Below, in pieces: positions 8,081 to 17,210 of a stretch of DNA of 64,000 nucleotides. The translations under genes and the position numbers were made by a program. The notes beneath the pieces were generated by a model. The model ran no database searches, was not told the origin of the DNA, and saw only the letters and a program-made list of their open reading frames with translations. Each line of letters begins with the position of its first letter. The first letter of the stretch is position 1. This DNA comes from Sphingomonas citricola (GTDB lineage: Bacteria; Pseudomonadota; Alphaproteobacteria; Sphingomonadales; Sphingomonadaceae): NCBI RefSeq assembly GCF_019429535.1, contig NZ_JAHXZM010000002.1:372001-436000 (forward strand), written 5' to 3'.

Positions 8081-10473
8081 CCGATTTCCTGCTCGAACTC
8101 CGCTCGGAGGAAATCCCCGCGCGGATGCAGGACGGCGCACGCGCCAACCTCGCCAAGCTGTTCGCTGCCGAACTCGCCCGCGCCGGGCTCGCCGCCGCGG
8201 AGATCGTCACCTACGCGACCCCGCGCCGCCTCGCACTCATCGCGCGCGACCTGCCGATGGCGACTGAAGCGGTCAGCGAGGAGGTGAAGGGCCCCAAGAC
8301 CAGCGCGCCGCCGCAGGCGCTCGACGGCTTCCTGCGCAAGACCGGCCTGACACGCGAGCGGCTGACCGAGCGCAATGGCGTGTTCTTCGCGGTCACCGAG
8401 AAGCCCGGCCGCGCCACCGCCGACGTGCTGGCCGAGGCAATCCCGGCGATCATCCGCGCGTTTCCGTGGCCCAAGTCGATGCGCTGGGGCAATGCGTCGG
8501 CCTCGACCGAGAGCTTGCGCTGGGTTCGCCCGCTGCATGGCATTGTCGCGCTGTTCGGTGAAGAGGTGGTGCCTGTGACGGTCGCCGGCATCGACAGCGG
8601 CGCGGTCACCTACGGCCACCGCTTCCACCATCCCGGTGCCATCACGATCGGCTCGGCAGCGGATTACGCCGACAAGCTGCGCATGTGCCACGTCATCGTC
8701 GACCAGGACGAGCGCGCCGCGGCGATCCGCACCCGCGCCGCGGCGCTCGCGGCAGAGGCGGGCTTGGAACTCGTTCCCGACGAGGGGCTGGTCGCGGAGA
8801 ATGCCGGGCTCACCGAATGGCCCGTGCCGCTGCTCGGCCGCTTCGACCCCGCCTTCCTCGACGTGCCGGCGGAAGTGATTCAGCTGACCGCGCGCGTGAA
8901 CCAGAAGTATTTCGTCTGCCGCGATGGCGCGGGCAAGCTCGCCGATGCCTTCATCTGCACCGCCAACATTGAAGCGACCGACGGCGGCGCCAAGATCGTC
9001 GAGGGCAACCGCAAGGTCCTCGCCGCGCGCCTCGCCGACGCGCGCTTCTTTTACGACACCGATCTGAAGGTGCCGCTCGAGGAGCAGGCGAAGAAGCTCC
9101 AGAAGATCGTCTTCCACGAGAAACTGGGCACGCTCGCCGACAAGGTCGACCGCGTCGCCAAACTCGCCCGCTGGCTGGTCGAGGAAGGCATCGTGGGAGG
9201 AGAGAATATCCTCCCCGGAACGGGGAGGGGGACCAGCGAAGCTGGTGGAGGGGGAGCGCCCGGAAGCGCTACGCCCGAGGCAGCCCCCCTCCACCGTCCT
9301 GCGGACGGTCCTCCTCCCCATGCTGGGGAGGATAAGGCGCACCTTGCCGACCTCGCCGAACGCGCCGCGCGTTTGTGCAAGGCCGACCTCGTCACCGGCA
9401 TGGTCGGCGAGTTTCCCGAGCTACAGGGCCTGATGGGCGGCTATTACGCCGCCGCGCAAGGCGAGGACCCCCGGGTCGCCGAAGCGATCCGCGACCATTA
9501 CAAGCCCGTCGGGCAGGGCGACGACGTCCCCACCGCCCCCGTCACGGTGGCGGTCAGCCTGGCGGACAAACTGGATACGATCGCGTCCTTCTTCGCGATC
9601 AACGAGAAGCCGACCGGATCGAAGGATCCCTTCGCGCTCCGCCGTGCAGCGCTCGGCGTGTCCGCGACGCTGATCGCGGGCGACGTCCGCCTGCCGCTCG
9701 CACGTGCGCTCGCGCAGCAGGGGGCCGCGGTCGCGCGCACCTTGGCGGGGCAGGGAATCGCGAAATTTCCCGACGCGTTCCGGCAGTGGGAAGCGCGTTT
9801 CTGGGAAGCACGCGACGCCGGTACGCCGTTCGTGCGCAACGCCGACGGCAGCTACGCCTCGCCGATGCACGACGTGCAATTCTCGGGCGGCATTTCCGCG
9901 GTGATCGACGAATACGTCGCGATCCTCGACGGCCCGCGGCTCGACCACGCCGCGGTGCTCGACTTCTTCGCCGACCGCCTGAAGGTCCAGCAGCGCGAGG
10001 CGGGCGTCCGCCACGACCTGATCGATGCGGTGTTCGCGCTGGGCGGCGAGGACGATCTCGTTCGCCTGCTTGCCCGCGTCCGTGCGCTGCAATCGTTCGT
10101 CGGAACCGACGACGGCGCGAACCTGCTCGCCGGCTACAAGCGCGCTGCCAACATCCTCAAGAAGGAGGGCGTCGACGCGTCCGGGGCAACGGTAGCAAAC
10201 GAATCGCTGTCCTACACCCCCGAGAAGGACGAAGCCGCGCTGATCGCCGCACTCGACGCCGCCGAACCCGCCGCCGCGCGCGCGGTCGCGGCGGAGGATT
10301 TCGAGGCGGCGATGGCGGCGCTCGCGACGCTGCGCGCACCGATCGACGCGTTCTTCGACACCGTCACCGTCAACGATCCCGACGCGGCCAAGCGCGCCGC
10401 GCGCCTCGGGCTCCTCGCCCGCGTCCGCGCCTCCGTCCACACGGTCGCCGATTTCTCCAGAATCGAGGGGTAG
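8077..10473 (+). CDS. glyS: Glycine--tRNA ligase beta subunit with in-frame palindromic insert
   Basis: Beta subunit of glycyl-tRNA synthetase, needed for tRNA binding. The GTG start at 8077 overlaps the glyQ stop and gives [19 protein letters not shown], the canonical N-terminus. It is 798 residues, longer than the usual ~690-730. The excess is largely one low-complexity stretch (about residues 373-420, Gly/Pro/Ala-rich, beginning [20 protein letters not shown]) encoded by a palindromic repeat at about 9207-9334. It falls between [10 protein letters not shown] and [20 protein letters not shown], a solvent-exposed junction in the HD-like region. Family sequence resumes perfectly on both sides, so the protein is probably functional. 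The C-terminus has the DALR-like anticodon-binding part. Confidence 0.93.
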   Translation: MTDFLLELRSEEIPARMQDGARANLAKLFAAELARAGLAAAEIVTYATPRRLALIARDLPMATEAVSEEVKGPKTSAPPQALDGFLRKTGLTRERLTERNGVFFAVTEKPGRATADVLAEAIPAIIRAFPWPKSMRWGNASASTESLRWVRPLHGIVALFGEEVVPVTVAGIDSGAVTYGHRFHHPGAITIGSAADYADKLRMCHVIVDQDERAAAIRTRAAALAAEAGLELVPDEGLVAENAGLTEWPVPLLGRFDPAFLDVPAEVIQLTARVNQKYFVCRDGAGKLADAFICTANIEATDGGAKIVEGNRKVLAARLADARFFYDTDLKVPLEEQAKKLQKIVFHEKLGTLADKVDRVAKLARWLVEEGIVGGENILPGTGRGTSEAGGGGAPGSATPEAAPLHRPADGPPPHAGEDKAHLADLAERAARLCKADLVTGMVGEFPELQGLMGGYYAAAQGEDPRVAEAIRDHYKPVGQGDDVPTAPVTVAVSLADKLDTIASFFAINEKPTGSKDPFALRRAALGVSATLIAGDVRLPLARALAQQGAAVARTLAGQGIAKFPDAFRQWEARFWEARDAGTPFVRNADGSYASPMHDVQFSGGISAVIDEYVAILDGPRLDHAAVLDFFADRLKVQQREAGVRHDLIDAVFALGGEDDLVRLLARVRALQSFVGTDDGANLLAGYKRAANILKKEGVDASGATVANESLSYTPEKDEAALIAALDAAEPAAARAVAAEDFEAAMAALATLRAPIDAFFDTVTVNDPDAAKRAARLGLLARVRASVHTVADFSRIEG
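9207..9334. repeat. 128-bp compound palindromic element inside glyS
   Basis: The outer arms TATCCTCCCC (9207-9216) and GGGGAGGATA (9325-9334) are perfect inverted repeats. A second long arm pair, 9244-9254 (GGTGGAGGGGG) with 9285-9295, nests inside. Small hairpins fill the rest: CTCCCC/GGGGAG near 9211-9227, ACCAGC-GAA-GCTGGT (9232-9246), ACCGTCC-TGC-GGACGGT (9293-9309) and CCTCCCC/GGGGAGG (9313-9331). This resembles the intergenic repeats of sphingomonad genomes, but here it is read through in frame. Confidence 0.85.
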
Positions 10474-10480
10474 CCGCGCA

Positions 10481-10545
10481 ATCCCTCTCCCTACCGGGGA
10501 GAGGGAGGGCCCCGCCCGGCAGAGCCGGGTTGAAGGGTGAGGGGC
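10481..10545. repeat. Palindromic intergenic repeat after glyS
   Basis: CCCTCTCC (10483-10490) pairs with GGAGAGGG (10498-10505), followed by CCCGGC-AGA-GCCGGG (10515-10529) and a GGGTGAGGGG end. It is the same style as, but not the same sequence as, the element within glyS. It may serve as a transcription end for glyQS, although no T-run follows. The rest of the 252-base gap before ppdK holds no gene I can support. Confidence 0.65.
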
Positions 10546-10725
10546 AAAGGCAGCACGAACGAGCTGCGTCTCTCCTGACGTCGCACAATCGTTGCGAGGC
10601 GCGACGCCCCAGCCGAGCCGTGCGAAAACGGCGCGATAACGAGACGGCGACCCACCTCGTCTCGCGCCGCCGCCCCACTTTCCAATGCCCCCGTCCGCGC
10701 CTATGCCGCATCGCAACAACAAAGC

Positions 10726-13428
10726 ATGCAGGAGACGATCACGGTGGCCAACGGGGCGAGCGAAAAGGTCCAATACGTCTACCGCTTCGGCGGCGGCACG
10801 GCGGAGGGCAAGGTCGACCAGAAGAACCTGCTCGGCGGTAAGGGTGCGAACCTCGCGGAGATGGCCTCGATCGGTCTGCCCGTCCCCCCCGGCTTCACGA
10901 TCTCGACCGAGATGTGCACGCGTTACTATGAGGAGGGCGAGCGCTTCCCCGATAGCCTGCGCGAAGAGGTCGCCGCCGGCATCGAACACATCGAGCAGGT
11001 GACCGGCAAGCGCTTCGGCGATGCGTCGGACCCGCTGCTCGTCTCGGTCCGCTCGGGCGCGCGCGTGTCGATGCCCGGCATGATGGATACCGTCCTCAAC
11101 CTTGGACTGAACGACCAGACCGTCGAGGGGCTCGCCACTGCCAGCGGCGACGCGCGTTTCGCGTGGGACAGCTACCGCCGCTTCATCCAGATGTACGCCG
11201 ACGTGGTGCTCGAACTCGACCACGGCGCGTTCGAGGAAGCGCTGGAGATCGCGAAGGAAGATCGCGGCTACACGCTCGACACCGAACTCAGTGCCGACGA
11301 CCTGCGTGCGCTGGTCGACGAGTATAAGGGTCTCGTCGAGCAGCAATGGGGCAAGCCGTTCCCGCAAGACGAGCACGACCAGCTCTGGGGCGCGGTCGGT
11401 GCCGTCTTCGGCTCGTGGCAGTCGGACCGCGCCAAGGTCTATCGCCGCCTGAACGACATCCCCGCCGACTGGGGCACCGCGGTCAACGTGCAGGCGATGG
11501 TGTTCGGCAACATGGGCGATACGTCTGCGACCGGGGTCGCCTTCACGCGCGATCCGTCGAAGGGCGACCGCGCCTATTACGGCGAGTTCCTGATCAACGC
11601 TCAGGGTGAGGACGTCGTCGCCGGCATCCGCACGCCGCAATACCTAACCCGCGCCGCGCGCGAAGAAGCTGGCGCCAAGCCCGCGTCGATGGAAGAAGCG
11701 CTGCCCGAGGTGTACACCGAGCTCGCCGGCGTTTTCGACCGGCTCGAGACGCATTACCGCGACATGCAGGACATCGAGTTCACGGTGCAGCAGGGCAAGC
11801 TCTGGATGCTCCAGACCCGCTCGGGCAAGCGCACCGCGAAGGCCGCGCTCAAGATTGCGGTCGACATGGCGAACGAAGGGCTGATCACGCGCGAGGAAGC
11901 CGTCGCGCGCGTCGACCCGCAGGCGCTCGACCAGTTGCTCCACCCGACGCTCGACCCCGAGGCCAAGCGGGACGTGCTGACCAAGGGGCTCCCTGCGTCG
12001 CCGGGTGCCGCCAGCGGTGAGGCGGTGTTCGACGCCGACACCGCCGAGCGTCACGCGGGCGAGGGCAAGTCGGTGATCCTGATCCGCACCGAGACGTCGC
12101 CTGAGGACATTCACGGCATGCACGCGGCGAAGGGCATCCTGACCGCGCGCGGGGGCATGACCAGCCACGCCGCGGTCGTCGCGCGCGGCATGGGCCGCCC
12201 CTGCGTCTCGGGCGCGGGCTCGATCGCGATCGACGCCAAGGCCAAGGTGATGCGCGTCGCTGGTCGCGAGGTGCGCGAGGGCGACACGGTCACGATCGAC
12301 GGCTCGACCGGCGAGGTGATGGCGGGCGAGGTCGCGACGATCCAGCCCGAGCTCGCGGGCGATTTCGGCACGCTGATGGAATGGGCCGACGCGGTCCGCC
12401 GTCTGAAGGTCCGCGCCAATGCCGAGACGCCCGCCGACTGCCAGGTTGCGCGCGACTTCGGTGCTGAAGGCGTCGGGCTGTGCCGCACCGAGCACATGTT
12501 CTTTGAGGCGACGCGCATCACCGCGGTGCGCCAGATGATCCTTGCCGAGGACGAGCGCGGCCGCCGCGCCGCGCTCGACCGGCTGCTGCCCGAACAGCGC
12601 AGCGATTTCGCCGCGATCTTCGAGGTGATGGCGGGGTTGCCCGTCACCGTCCGCCTGCTCGACCCACCGCTGCACGAATTCCTGCCGCACGAGGAAGCCG
12701 AGTTCGCTGAGGTCGCCGCCGCCGCGGGGCTGGAGGTCGAGCAGCTCAAGCGCCGCGCCGCCGAGCTGCACGAGTTTAACCCAATGCTTGGCCACCGCGG
12801 CTGCCGCCTGGGCGTGACCTATCCTGAAATCTACGAGATGCAGGCGCGCGCGATTTTCGAGGCCGCGGTCGACGTCGCCGAGAAGTCGGGCGAGGCGCCG
12901 ATCCCCGAGGTGATGATCCCGCTGGTCGCCACCAAGCGCGAGCTCGACCTGATGAAGGCGGTGGTCGACGCCGCGGCGGAGGCCGTCTTCGCCGAGCGCG
13001 GGCGCGAGATCACCTATCTCGTCGGCACGATGATCGAGCTGCCACGCGCGGCGCTCAAGGCAGGCGAGATCGCCGAGACGGGCGAGTTCTTCTCGTTCGG
13101 CACCAACGATCTCACGCAGACGACACTTGGCGTCAGCCGCGACGACGCCGCGCGATTCCTGGGGGCGTACGTCGACAAGGGCATCTACGCCAAGGACCCG
13201 TTCGTCAGTCTCGACGTCGAGGGGGTAGGCGAGTTGGTCCGCCTCGCGGCCGAGCGCGGCCGCGCGACGCGCGCCGACATCAAGCTCGGCATCTGCGGCG
13301 AGCACGGCGGCGATCCCGCCTCGATCGCGTTCTGCGAGGAGGTCGGGCTCGATTATGTCAGCGCCTCGCCCTACCGCGTGCCGATCGCGCGACTGGCGGC
13401 GGCGCAGGCGGCATTAAAGGCGCGCTGA
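10726..13428 (+). CDS. ppdK: Pyruvate, phosphate dikinase
   Basis: Interconverts pyruvate + ATP + Pi with phosphoenolpyruvate + AMP + PPi, a route to PEP for gluconeogenesis. It is 900 residues, typical for the family. Domains in order: N-terminal nucleotide-binding domain (YRFGGG..., LLGGKGANLAEMASIGLPVP), the swivelling phosphohistidine domain with GGMTSHAAVVARGMGRPC carrying the catalytic His, and the C-terminal PEP/pyruvate barrel ending in GICGEHGGDPASIAF and SASPYRVPIARLAAAQ. ATG 10726 lacks a ribosome site, whereas GTG 10744 has AGGAG 8 bases before it, so the true protein may be 894 residues. A strong hairpin follows. Confidence 0.95.
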   Translation: MQETITVANGASEKVQYVYRFGGGTAEGKVDQKNLLGGKGANLAEMASIGLPVPPGFTISTEMCTRYYEEGERFPDSLREEVAAGIEHIEQVTGKRFGDASDPLLVSVRSGARVSMPGMMDTVLNLGLNDQTVEGLATASGDARFAWDSYRRFIQMYADVVLELDHGAFEEALEIAKEDRGYTLDTELSADDLRALVDEYKGLVEQQWGKPFPQDEHDQLWGAVGAVFGSWQSDRAKVYRRLNDIPADWGTAVNVQAMVFGNMGDTSATGVAFTRDPSKGDRAYYGEFLINAQGEDVVAGIRTPQYLTRAAREEAGAKPASMEEALPEVYTELAGVFDRLETHYRDMQDIEFTVQQGKLWMLQTRSGKRTAKAALKIAVDMANEGLITREEAVARVDPQALDQLLHPTLDPEAKRDVLTKGLPASPGAASGEAVFDADTAERHAGEGKSVILIRTETSPEDIHGMHAAKGILTARGGMTSHAAVVARGMGRPCVSGAGSIAIDAKAKVMRVAGREVREGDTVTIDGSTGEVMAGEVATIQPELAGDFGTLMEWADAVRRLKVRANAETPADCQVARDFGAEGVGLCRTEHMFFEATRITAVRQMILAEDERGRRAALDRLLPEQRSDFAAIFEVMAGLPVTVRLLDPPLHEFLPHEEAEFAEVAAAAGLEVEQLKRRAAELHEFNPMLGHRGCRLGVTYPEIYEMQARAIFEAAVDVAEKSGEAPIPEVMIPLVATKRELDLMKAVVDAAAEAVFAERGREITYLVGTMIELPRAALKAGEIAETGEFFSFGTNDLTQTTLGVSRDDAARFLGAYVDKGIYAKDPFVSLDVEGVGELVRLAAERGRATRADIKLGICGEHGGDPASIAFCEEVGLDYVSASPYRVPIARLAAAQAALKAR

Positions 13429-13432
13429 CGAC

Positions 13433-13470
13433 AAAAGCCGCCGCGGCGCTGTGCCGCGGCGGCCTTCATT
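13433..13470. terminator. Bidirectional terminator between ppdK and a convergent small gene
   Basis: A perfect 11-bp stem, GCCGCCGCGGC (13437-13447) with GCCGCGGCGGC (13453-13463), encloses a 5-base loop. On the minus strand the stem is followed by TTTTGT, a good intrinsic terminator for the gene at 13488. On the plus strand CTTCATT follows, a weaker end for ppdK. Confidence 0.8.
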
Positions 13471-13487
13471 CTACCCGATGGGGGCGA

Positions 13488-13826
13488 TCAGAGCGGGCGG
13501 TGGTCCGCGTCGCGCAATCCCTGCTCGTCGCGAACGAGCGTTTCGTCGCGGTACGCGGGCTCGGCGCGCGACGCAGCATGCTGGGCGGCGTGCGGGGCGA
13601 TCGTCGCCGCGGTGACCGGCGCGGCGTTCGCCAGCCGGCTGTTCTCGCGTTCCAGTTCGTTGATCCGCGCTTCCAGCGACTTGCGCGTCTCCGCGTGGCC
13701 GTTGCGCTCGTCGGCGTAGCGCTGCTTCCACTTCTTGCCGCCGGGATGGCTCGCCAGCCCGAACAACCAACCCGCGACCAGCGCAACGACCAACGCGATA
13801 TATTGCGTGGTGGTGGTGAACAGCAT
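13488..13826 (-). CDS. Small membrane-anchored coiled-coil protein
   Basis: This encodes 112 residues from ATG 13826, preceded by AGGAG at 8 bases. One N-terminal transmembrane segment (YIALVVALVAGWLFGLASH) is followed by a basic patch (GGKKWKQRYADER), a short predicted coiled coil (ETRKSLEARINELERENSRL) and a disordered Ala/His-rich tail. I do not recognise a family. It lies 75 bases downstream of tadC on the same strand and may be part of that transcript; a role in the pilus is not shown. Confidence 0.7.
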   Translation of the reverse strand: MLFTTTTQYIALVVALVAGWLFGLASHPGGKKWKQRYADERNGHAETRKSLEARINELERENSRLANAAPVTAATIAPHAAQHAASRAEPAYRDETLVRDEQGLRDADHRPL

Positions 13827-13901
13827 CTCATGTCTCCTGTTACGGCTGCACAACGATGCTAGGGTGGCGCCGTTCCCTCGCACCGGGCGGCGTCGCCGCG
13901 A

Positions 13902-14912
13902 TCAGCCGCCCGGGCCGTTGCCCGCGAAGGCGTCGCTGATCGAGCAGGCGGCGGGCCCCAGGATGACGATGAACAGCACCGGCAGGATGAACAGGATCAG
14001 CGGCACCGTCATGATCGCGGGCAGCCGCGCAGCCTTTTCCTCCGCGCGCATCATGCGTTCGTTGCGGAATTCCGCCGACAGGACGCGCAACGCGCTGGCG
14101 AGCGGGGTGCCGTATTTCTCGGTCTGGATCATGGTGGTGACCACGCCCTTCACCGCGTCCAGCGCGACGCGCTTCGACAGATTCTCGAACGCCTGACGCC
14201 GGTCGGTCAGGAAGCCGAGCTCGATCGCGGTCAGCGCGCATTCCTCGCCCAGTTCGGGATAGGCCTTGCCCAGTTCCTTCGCGACGCGGTGAAACGCCGC
14301 GTCGACTGTCAGGCCCGCCTCCGCGCAGATCACGAGCAGGTCGAGCGCGTCGGGCAGGCCCTTGCGGATCGCGTCCGACCGCTTGTTGATCAGATTCTTC
14401 AGATAGATGTCGGGCGCCTTGTAGCTGAGCAGGAAGCTCGCCGCGACGATGCCGTAGCGCTTGATCGGGCCCCAGGTGGGAAAGGCGTCGAGCCCGTAGA
14501 CCCACAACACCATGAAGCCGCCGATCACCAGCGGCAGCGCGACCCGGCCGAAGATGACGCCGATCGCCCAGTCCTTCTTGCGGATGCCCGCCTGCAACAG
14601 CTTCTGCTGCGCCGCGCGCACCTGTTCGTCCTGGAGCATCTTGAGGCTCGACAGCAGGTCGCGCACCCGGTCGGCGGTTTCGCTTTTCTGAACGAGCTTG
14701 GCGCGGCGTTTCGAAGTCGAGGCGGTGATGCCCGCCTTCAACTGTTCGCGCCGGTCGTTGAGCGCCTTGACGCGCTTCGCCATCGGGTCGCGCACGCTCA
14801 CCGCGGCGTAGATCGCGAACACGACCGCGGCGGCGGCGACCCCGGACAGGATCGTCGCGACCCAGATCACGTCGATGCCCATCAACGTCGGGCCGGGCGT
14901 GGACGCGATCAT
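13902..14912 (-). CDS. tadC: Tad pilus inner-membrane platform protein TadC
   Basis: This is a 336-residue type II secretion F-domain (GspF/TadC) protein, one of the two platform proteins of the tight-adherence pilus. Hydrophobic segments lie at the N-terminus, near residues 115-175 and at the C-terminus (TVPLILFILPVLFIVILGPA). The T2SSF core includes LPDALDLLVICAEAGLTVDAA and a GTPLASALRVLSAEFR stretch. The start overlaps the tadB stop (ATGA), so the two are coupled. Confidence 0.9.
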   Translation of the reverse strand: MIASTPGPTLMGIDVIWVATILSGVAAAAVVFAIYAAVSVRDPMAKRVKALNDRREQLKAGITASTSKRRAKLVQKSETADRVRDLLSSLKMLQDEQVRAAQQKLLQAGIRKKDWAIGVIFGRVALPLVIGGFMVLWVYGLDAFPTWGPIKRYGIVAASFLLSYKAPDIYLKNLINKRSDAIRKGLPDALDLLVICAEAGLTVDAAFHRVAKELGKAYPELGEECALTAIELGFLTDRRQAFENLSKRVALDAVKGVVTTMIQTEKYGTPLASALRVLSAEFRNERMMRAEEKAARLPAIMTVPLILFILPVLFIVILGPAACSISDAFAGNGPGG

Positions 14913-15877
14913 ATCTCGAAGCTCACCATCTTGGCCATGATAAAGGCGCCGATCCCCATCCAGATCAGACCACCCGCGCCGGTGATCATCAGGCGTTCGT
15001 CGACGAAGAAGTTCTGCATATACTTGCCGTTGATCACCATGATCATGATGAACACGATGAACGGCAGCGACCCGACGATATAGGCCGAGGCTTTCGATTC
15101 GGACGACATCGCCCTGATCTTGAGCTTCATCTGCATCCGTCCGCGCAGCACGGTGGAGAGGTTCTGCAGCGTTTCGGCGAGATTGCCGCCCGTCTCGCGC
15201 TGGATCGCGATCGTGATGACGAAGAACTGGAACTCGGGCGTGCCCAGCCGGTCGGCGGTTTCCTGCAAGGCCACGTCCATGGAACGGCCGATCTTCATCT
15301 TGTCGCTGACCGAGCGGAATTCCTCGCCGACCGGGCCGTCGACCTCGGCGCCGACGACCGACATCGTCTCGCTGATCGGCAGACCCGAGCGCAGCCCGCG
15401 GACGAGCAGCTCGATCGCGTCGGGGAACTTCGTGTTGAACTTGGCGACGCGCTTGTTGATGACCTTGCCGACCCACCAGTGCGGGAAGCCCGCGCCGATG
15501 CCGAGCCCCAGGAACAGCGCGAGCAGCAGCGGCCAGCCGCGCAGAAGCATCAGCAGCGTCAGCCCGACCGCGAGGCCGAGCGACACCATGCCATATTGGC
15601 CGACCGTCCAGGACTTGCCCGTCATGTTCAGCCGTTTCTGCAACTCGGCCGGATTGGGCAGCAGCCGCATCGCGGCCTTGTCGGCCTTGGTCTGGTTGCG
15701 CCCGGTGATGCGGCGCATCTGCGCCTCCATCGCACCTTCTGCGGAGGTCGAGTGACGCTCGCGCAGCGCGGACAGGCGGCGGTTGCTCGTCTTCTGCGCC
15801 GACGGGCCGGCGAAGGCGAACAGGATCATGCCGAGCGTGATGAGCGCGCCGATCCCGATCAACATCATTGGCAGCAT
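14909..15877 (-). CDS. tadB: Tad pilus inner-membrane platform protein TadB
   Basis: This is a 322-residue T2SSF-domain protein and partner of TadC. It has an N-terminal membrane segment, a pair near residues 95-135 (LGLAVGLTLLMLLRGWPLLL), and C-terminal segments. The domain shows FPDAIELLVRGLRSGLPISE and the RETGGNLAETLQNLSTVLRGR stretch highly typical of TadB. GAGGGG stands 6 bases before the ATG. It directly follows cpaE with 31 bases between; in related loci the ATPase gene cpaF sits exactly here, but it is absent. Confidence 0.92.
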   Translation of the reverse strand: MLPMMLIGIGALITLGMILFAFAGPSAQKTSNRRLSALRERHSTSAEGAMEAQMRRITGRNQTKADKAAMRLLPNPAELQKRLNMTGKSWTVGQYGMVSLGLAVGLTLLMLLRGWPLLLALFLGLGIGAGFPHWWVGKVINKRVAKFNTKFPDAIELLVRGLRSGLPISETMSVVGAEVDGPVGEEFRSVSDKMKIGRSMDVALQETADRLGTPEFQFFVITIAIQRETGGNLAETLQNLSTVLRGRMQMKLKIRAMSSESKASAYIVGSLPFIVFIMIMVINGKYMQNFFVDERLMITGAGGLIWMGIGAFIMAKMVSFEI

Positions 15878-15908
15878 GGTTCGCCCCTCACGCTCGTGCC
15901 GTGCCCGC

Positions 15909-17210
15909 TTACTTCGCCGCGCTCTTGGAGGCGGGCTTCTTGACCAGCTCCTTCTTGGCGACGAGGCCCTTCAGATTGCTGAACTTGCCAAGCAGCGATC
16001 CGCCCTTTGACTTGGCCGCCTGCGGGTTCCCGCTCTCGTCGGTCTGCGCGAGCGACGCCGCCAGCTCGATCAGCGGCTGCACCGTCTTCGACGCCTTGCC
16101 CGCTTCGGCGAGTGGCTTGCCGAGCTTCGCTGCCTGCGCCGCCAGTTTCTGGTCGAACGGCACGATCAGGTCGATCTTGCGCTCGATCGAGCCCTCGAAA
16201 TCCTTGCGCGTGATCTCCAGCGCCGTGCCCGGGTGGACGCGGTTCGCAACAACGGTCACCTGCATCTGCGGCGCGTTGCTGCGCACCCACGACAGCAATC
16301 GGATCGTGTCGCGCGCGGCGGCGAGCGTCAGCTCGGTGACGATCACCGCGCTGTTGATGTCGGCGACGAGGTGCGGGTGCTGAACCAGCATCATCCGCGG
16401 CAGATCGACCACGGTGCATTCGAACGCGCCGCGCATCTCCTCCTGCAACTGATAGAAAGCGGCGCCGTCGGTCATCACCGGCTGGCTGATCGGTGCCTCG
16501 GCGGACAGGACCGACAGGTTCTCCGACGCGCGCACCATCGCGCGCTCGATGAACAATCCGTCGATACGGCTCGGGTTCTCGATCGCGTCGGTCAGTCCGC
16601 GGCCGGGCTCGAGGTCGAGCGCGAGCGCGCCCGTGCCGAAATGCACGTCGAGATCAAGGAGCGCGGTGGAACGCTTCTCCTTGTCGCTCAGCAGCCACGC
16701 GAGCGAGGTCGCGACGGTCGACGCGCCCGCGCCGCCGCGCGTGCCGATGACCGCGATCGCGCAATGCGGGCGGTCGACCGCGGCTTCGGTCATCTTGGGC
16801 GCGTTGATGATCGCCTGCGCCTGCGCGAACGAATCGCGCAGCATGTCGGCGGAATAAGGTTTCAGCAGATAATCCTGGATCCCCGATGCGAGCAGGTCAC
16901 GGTAGAGCCGTACGTCGTTGACCTGTCCCGCGGCGATCACCACCGTGCCGGGTTCGCAGACTTCGGCGAGGCCGTTGATGTCGCTCAGCGGATCGCTCGA
17001 CCCCGACAGGTCGACGAACAGCACGTGCGGGCTGGTCGACACCGACAGCGTCTGGACCGCATTGCGCAGCCCGCCCTGATGGACGTTGTCCGACGGCCAG
17101 CCCATTTCCGACGCGATCGGGCGGATCGCATCGGCGCCCGCCTCGTCGCTCGCGAAGGCGAGGAAGGGGATGCGCTGGGCGAGCCCGCCCGGTTTCCACG
17201 GCGCGTTCAC
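15909..17210 (-). CDS. cpaE: Pilus assembly ATPase-like protein CpaE/TadZ
   Basis: This encodes 433 residues from GTG 17210, which overlaps the cpaD stop and has GGGAG upstream. The N-terminal half (about 15-150) is an atypical receiver-like domain (HVLFVDLSGSSDPLSDI). The C-terminal half is a MinD/ParA-type domain with the deviant Walker A GTRGGAGASTVATSL and a DLDVHFG Walker A' region. CpaE/TadZ localises the Tad machine to the cell pole. It ends in a Lys/Ala/Ser-rich tail (KKPASKSAAK). Confidence 0.92.
   Translation of the reverse strand: MNAPWKPGGLAQRIPFLAFASDEAGADAIRPIASEMGWPSDNVHQGGLRNAVQTLSVSTSPHVLFVDLSGSSDPLSDINGLAEVCEPGTVVIAAGQVNDVRLYRDLLASGIQDYLLKPYSADMLRDSFAQAQAIINAPKMTEAAVDRPHCAIAVIGTRGGAGASTVATSLAWLLSDKEKRSTALLDLDVHFGTGALALDLEPGRGLTDAIENPSRIDGLFIERAMVRASENLSVLSAEAPISQPVMTDGAAFYQLQEEMRGAFECTVVDLPRMMLVQHPHLVADINSAVIVTELTLAAARDTIRLLSWVRSNAPQMQVTVVANRVHPGTALEITRKDFEGSIERKIDLIVPFDQKLAAQAAKLGKPLAEAGKASKTVQPLIELAASLAQTDESGNPQAAKSKGGSLLGKFSNLKGLVAKKELVKKPASKSAAK

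Noticed and set aside
9421-11640. A 739-codon open frame on the minus strand across glyS and ppdK
   Set aside because: It is antisense to two clear enzymes, Arg/Asp/His-rich without any domain, and is the usual consequence of high third-position GC.
11644-13305. A 553-codon minus-strand frame over ppdK
   Set aside because: Shadow of a conserved gene; no recognisable domain.
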